From JAULZV01 sp032117135 (GTDB lineage Bacteria > Patescibacteriota > Minisyncoccia > Phycocordibacterales > JAACPR01): 18,369 bases of DNA. This document shows, in pieces, positions 18,301 to 18,369 of this stretch. The notes below the pieces were generated by a model. That model was not told where the DNA came from. It made no database searches and was given only the letters and a program-made list of their open reading frames with translations. The position numbers and the translations under genes are program-made. The stretch is from assembly GCA_032117135.1 (NCBI GenBank), contig JAULZV010000010.1, positions 1-18,369 on the forward strand. Direction: 5' to 3'. Positions within the stretch are counted from its first letter, which is position 1. Each line of letters opens with the position of its first letter.

Positions 18301-18369
18301 ATGAAAATTCTAATCGAACAATCGGGCGTTTTTTGGTTTATCTTTTTTGCCTTGCCATTGTATGTACTG
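18301..18369 (+). CDS. N-terminal end of a probable membrane protein (partial)
   Basis: ATG at 18301 opens a frame to the window edge, 23 codons: MKILIEQSGVFWFIFFALPL then YVL. The hydrophobic run suggests a first membrane segment. Too short to name. It starts 72 bases after ruvB; TACAAT at about 18245 is a possible -10 box with a longer leader. Confidence 0.4.
   Translation, partial: MKILIEQSGVFWFIFFALPLYVL

Noticed and set aside
1..18369. CRISPR array or complete insertion sequence
   Set aside because: No regularly spaced repeats and no transposase gene were seen. The repeats found occur only in pairs.

Overview
The window looks like a chromosomal segment of an AT-rich bacterium of the candidate phyla radiation (Patescibacteria, probably Parcubacteria/Paceibacteria). 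This placement is an inference. It rests on unusually short versions of housekeeping proteins (a Mur ligase with almost no N-terminal substrate domain, a one-domain SpoU methyltransferase), very tight spacing, almost no Shine-Dalgarno sequences, and a PilB-type pilus ATPase in a reduced-looking gene set. TGA is used as stop (for example at 3120), so the code is standard, not the code 25 of Gracilibacteria/Absconditabacteria.

Layout. 1-2700 is an accessory, partly decayed stretch: the end of an unknown gene, a RelB/DinJ-YafQ type toxin-antitoxin pair, a possible recombinase remnant, a membrane-anchored protein, a folded GC-rich segment next to tRNA-Arg(GCG), and a multiply frameshifted pseudogene. 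2700-8511 is core: rpsT, a hypothetical gene, ruvA plus a Mur ligase, an N-acetylmuramoyl-L-alanine amidase, mutM, a SpoU RNA methyltransferase and a DoxX-like membrane protein. 8512-10735 is a second accessory patch: tRNA-Lys(TTT) with a partial copy of its 3' end, a SAM methyltransferase between inverted repeats, and two unrecognised genes between diverged direct repeats. 10738-14387 is a minus-strand operon, tsaE-polA-holA. 14466-18228 has a GC-rich lipoprotein-like gene, pilB, a 325-base intergenic region with a strong candidate structured RNA, and ruvB. A truncated ORF runs off the right edge.

Functional themes are DNA repair and replication (ruvA, ruvB, mutM, polA, holA), cell wall (Mur ligase, amidase), translation and RNA modification (rpsT, two tRNAs, tsaE, SpoU methyltransferase) and type IV pilus assembly (pilB). 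ruvA and ruvB are 13 kb apart.

The most notable signals are: (1) a recurrent TG-N-TANNNT box 5-9 bases before the start codon of at least nine genes, pointing to leaderless transcription, with two divergent gene pairs sharing gaps of only 19-20 bases; (2) a 25-base inverted repeat (23/25) upstream of ruvB that encloses three hairpins and is followed by mutually exclusive pairings and a 25-codon ORF; (3) partial copies of the 3' ends of both tRNA genes nearby; (4) a perfect 15-base palindrome inserted in frame in polA.
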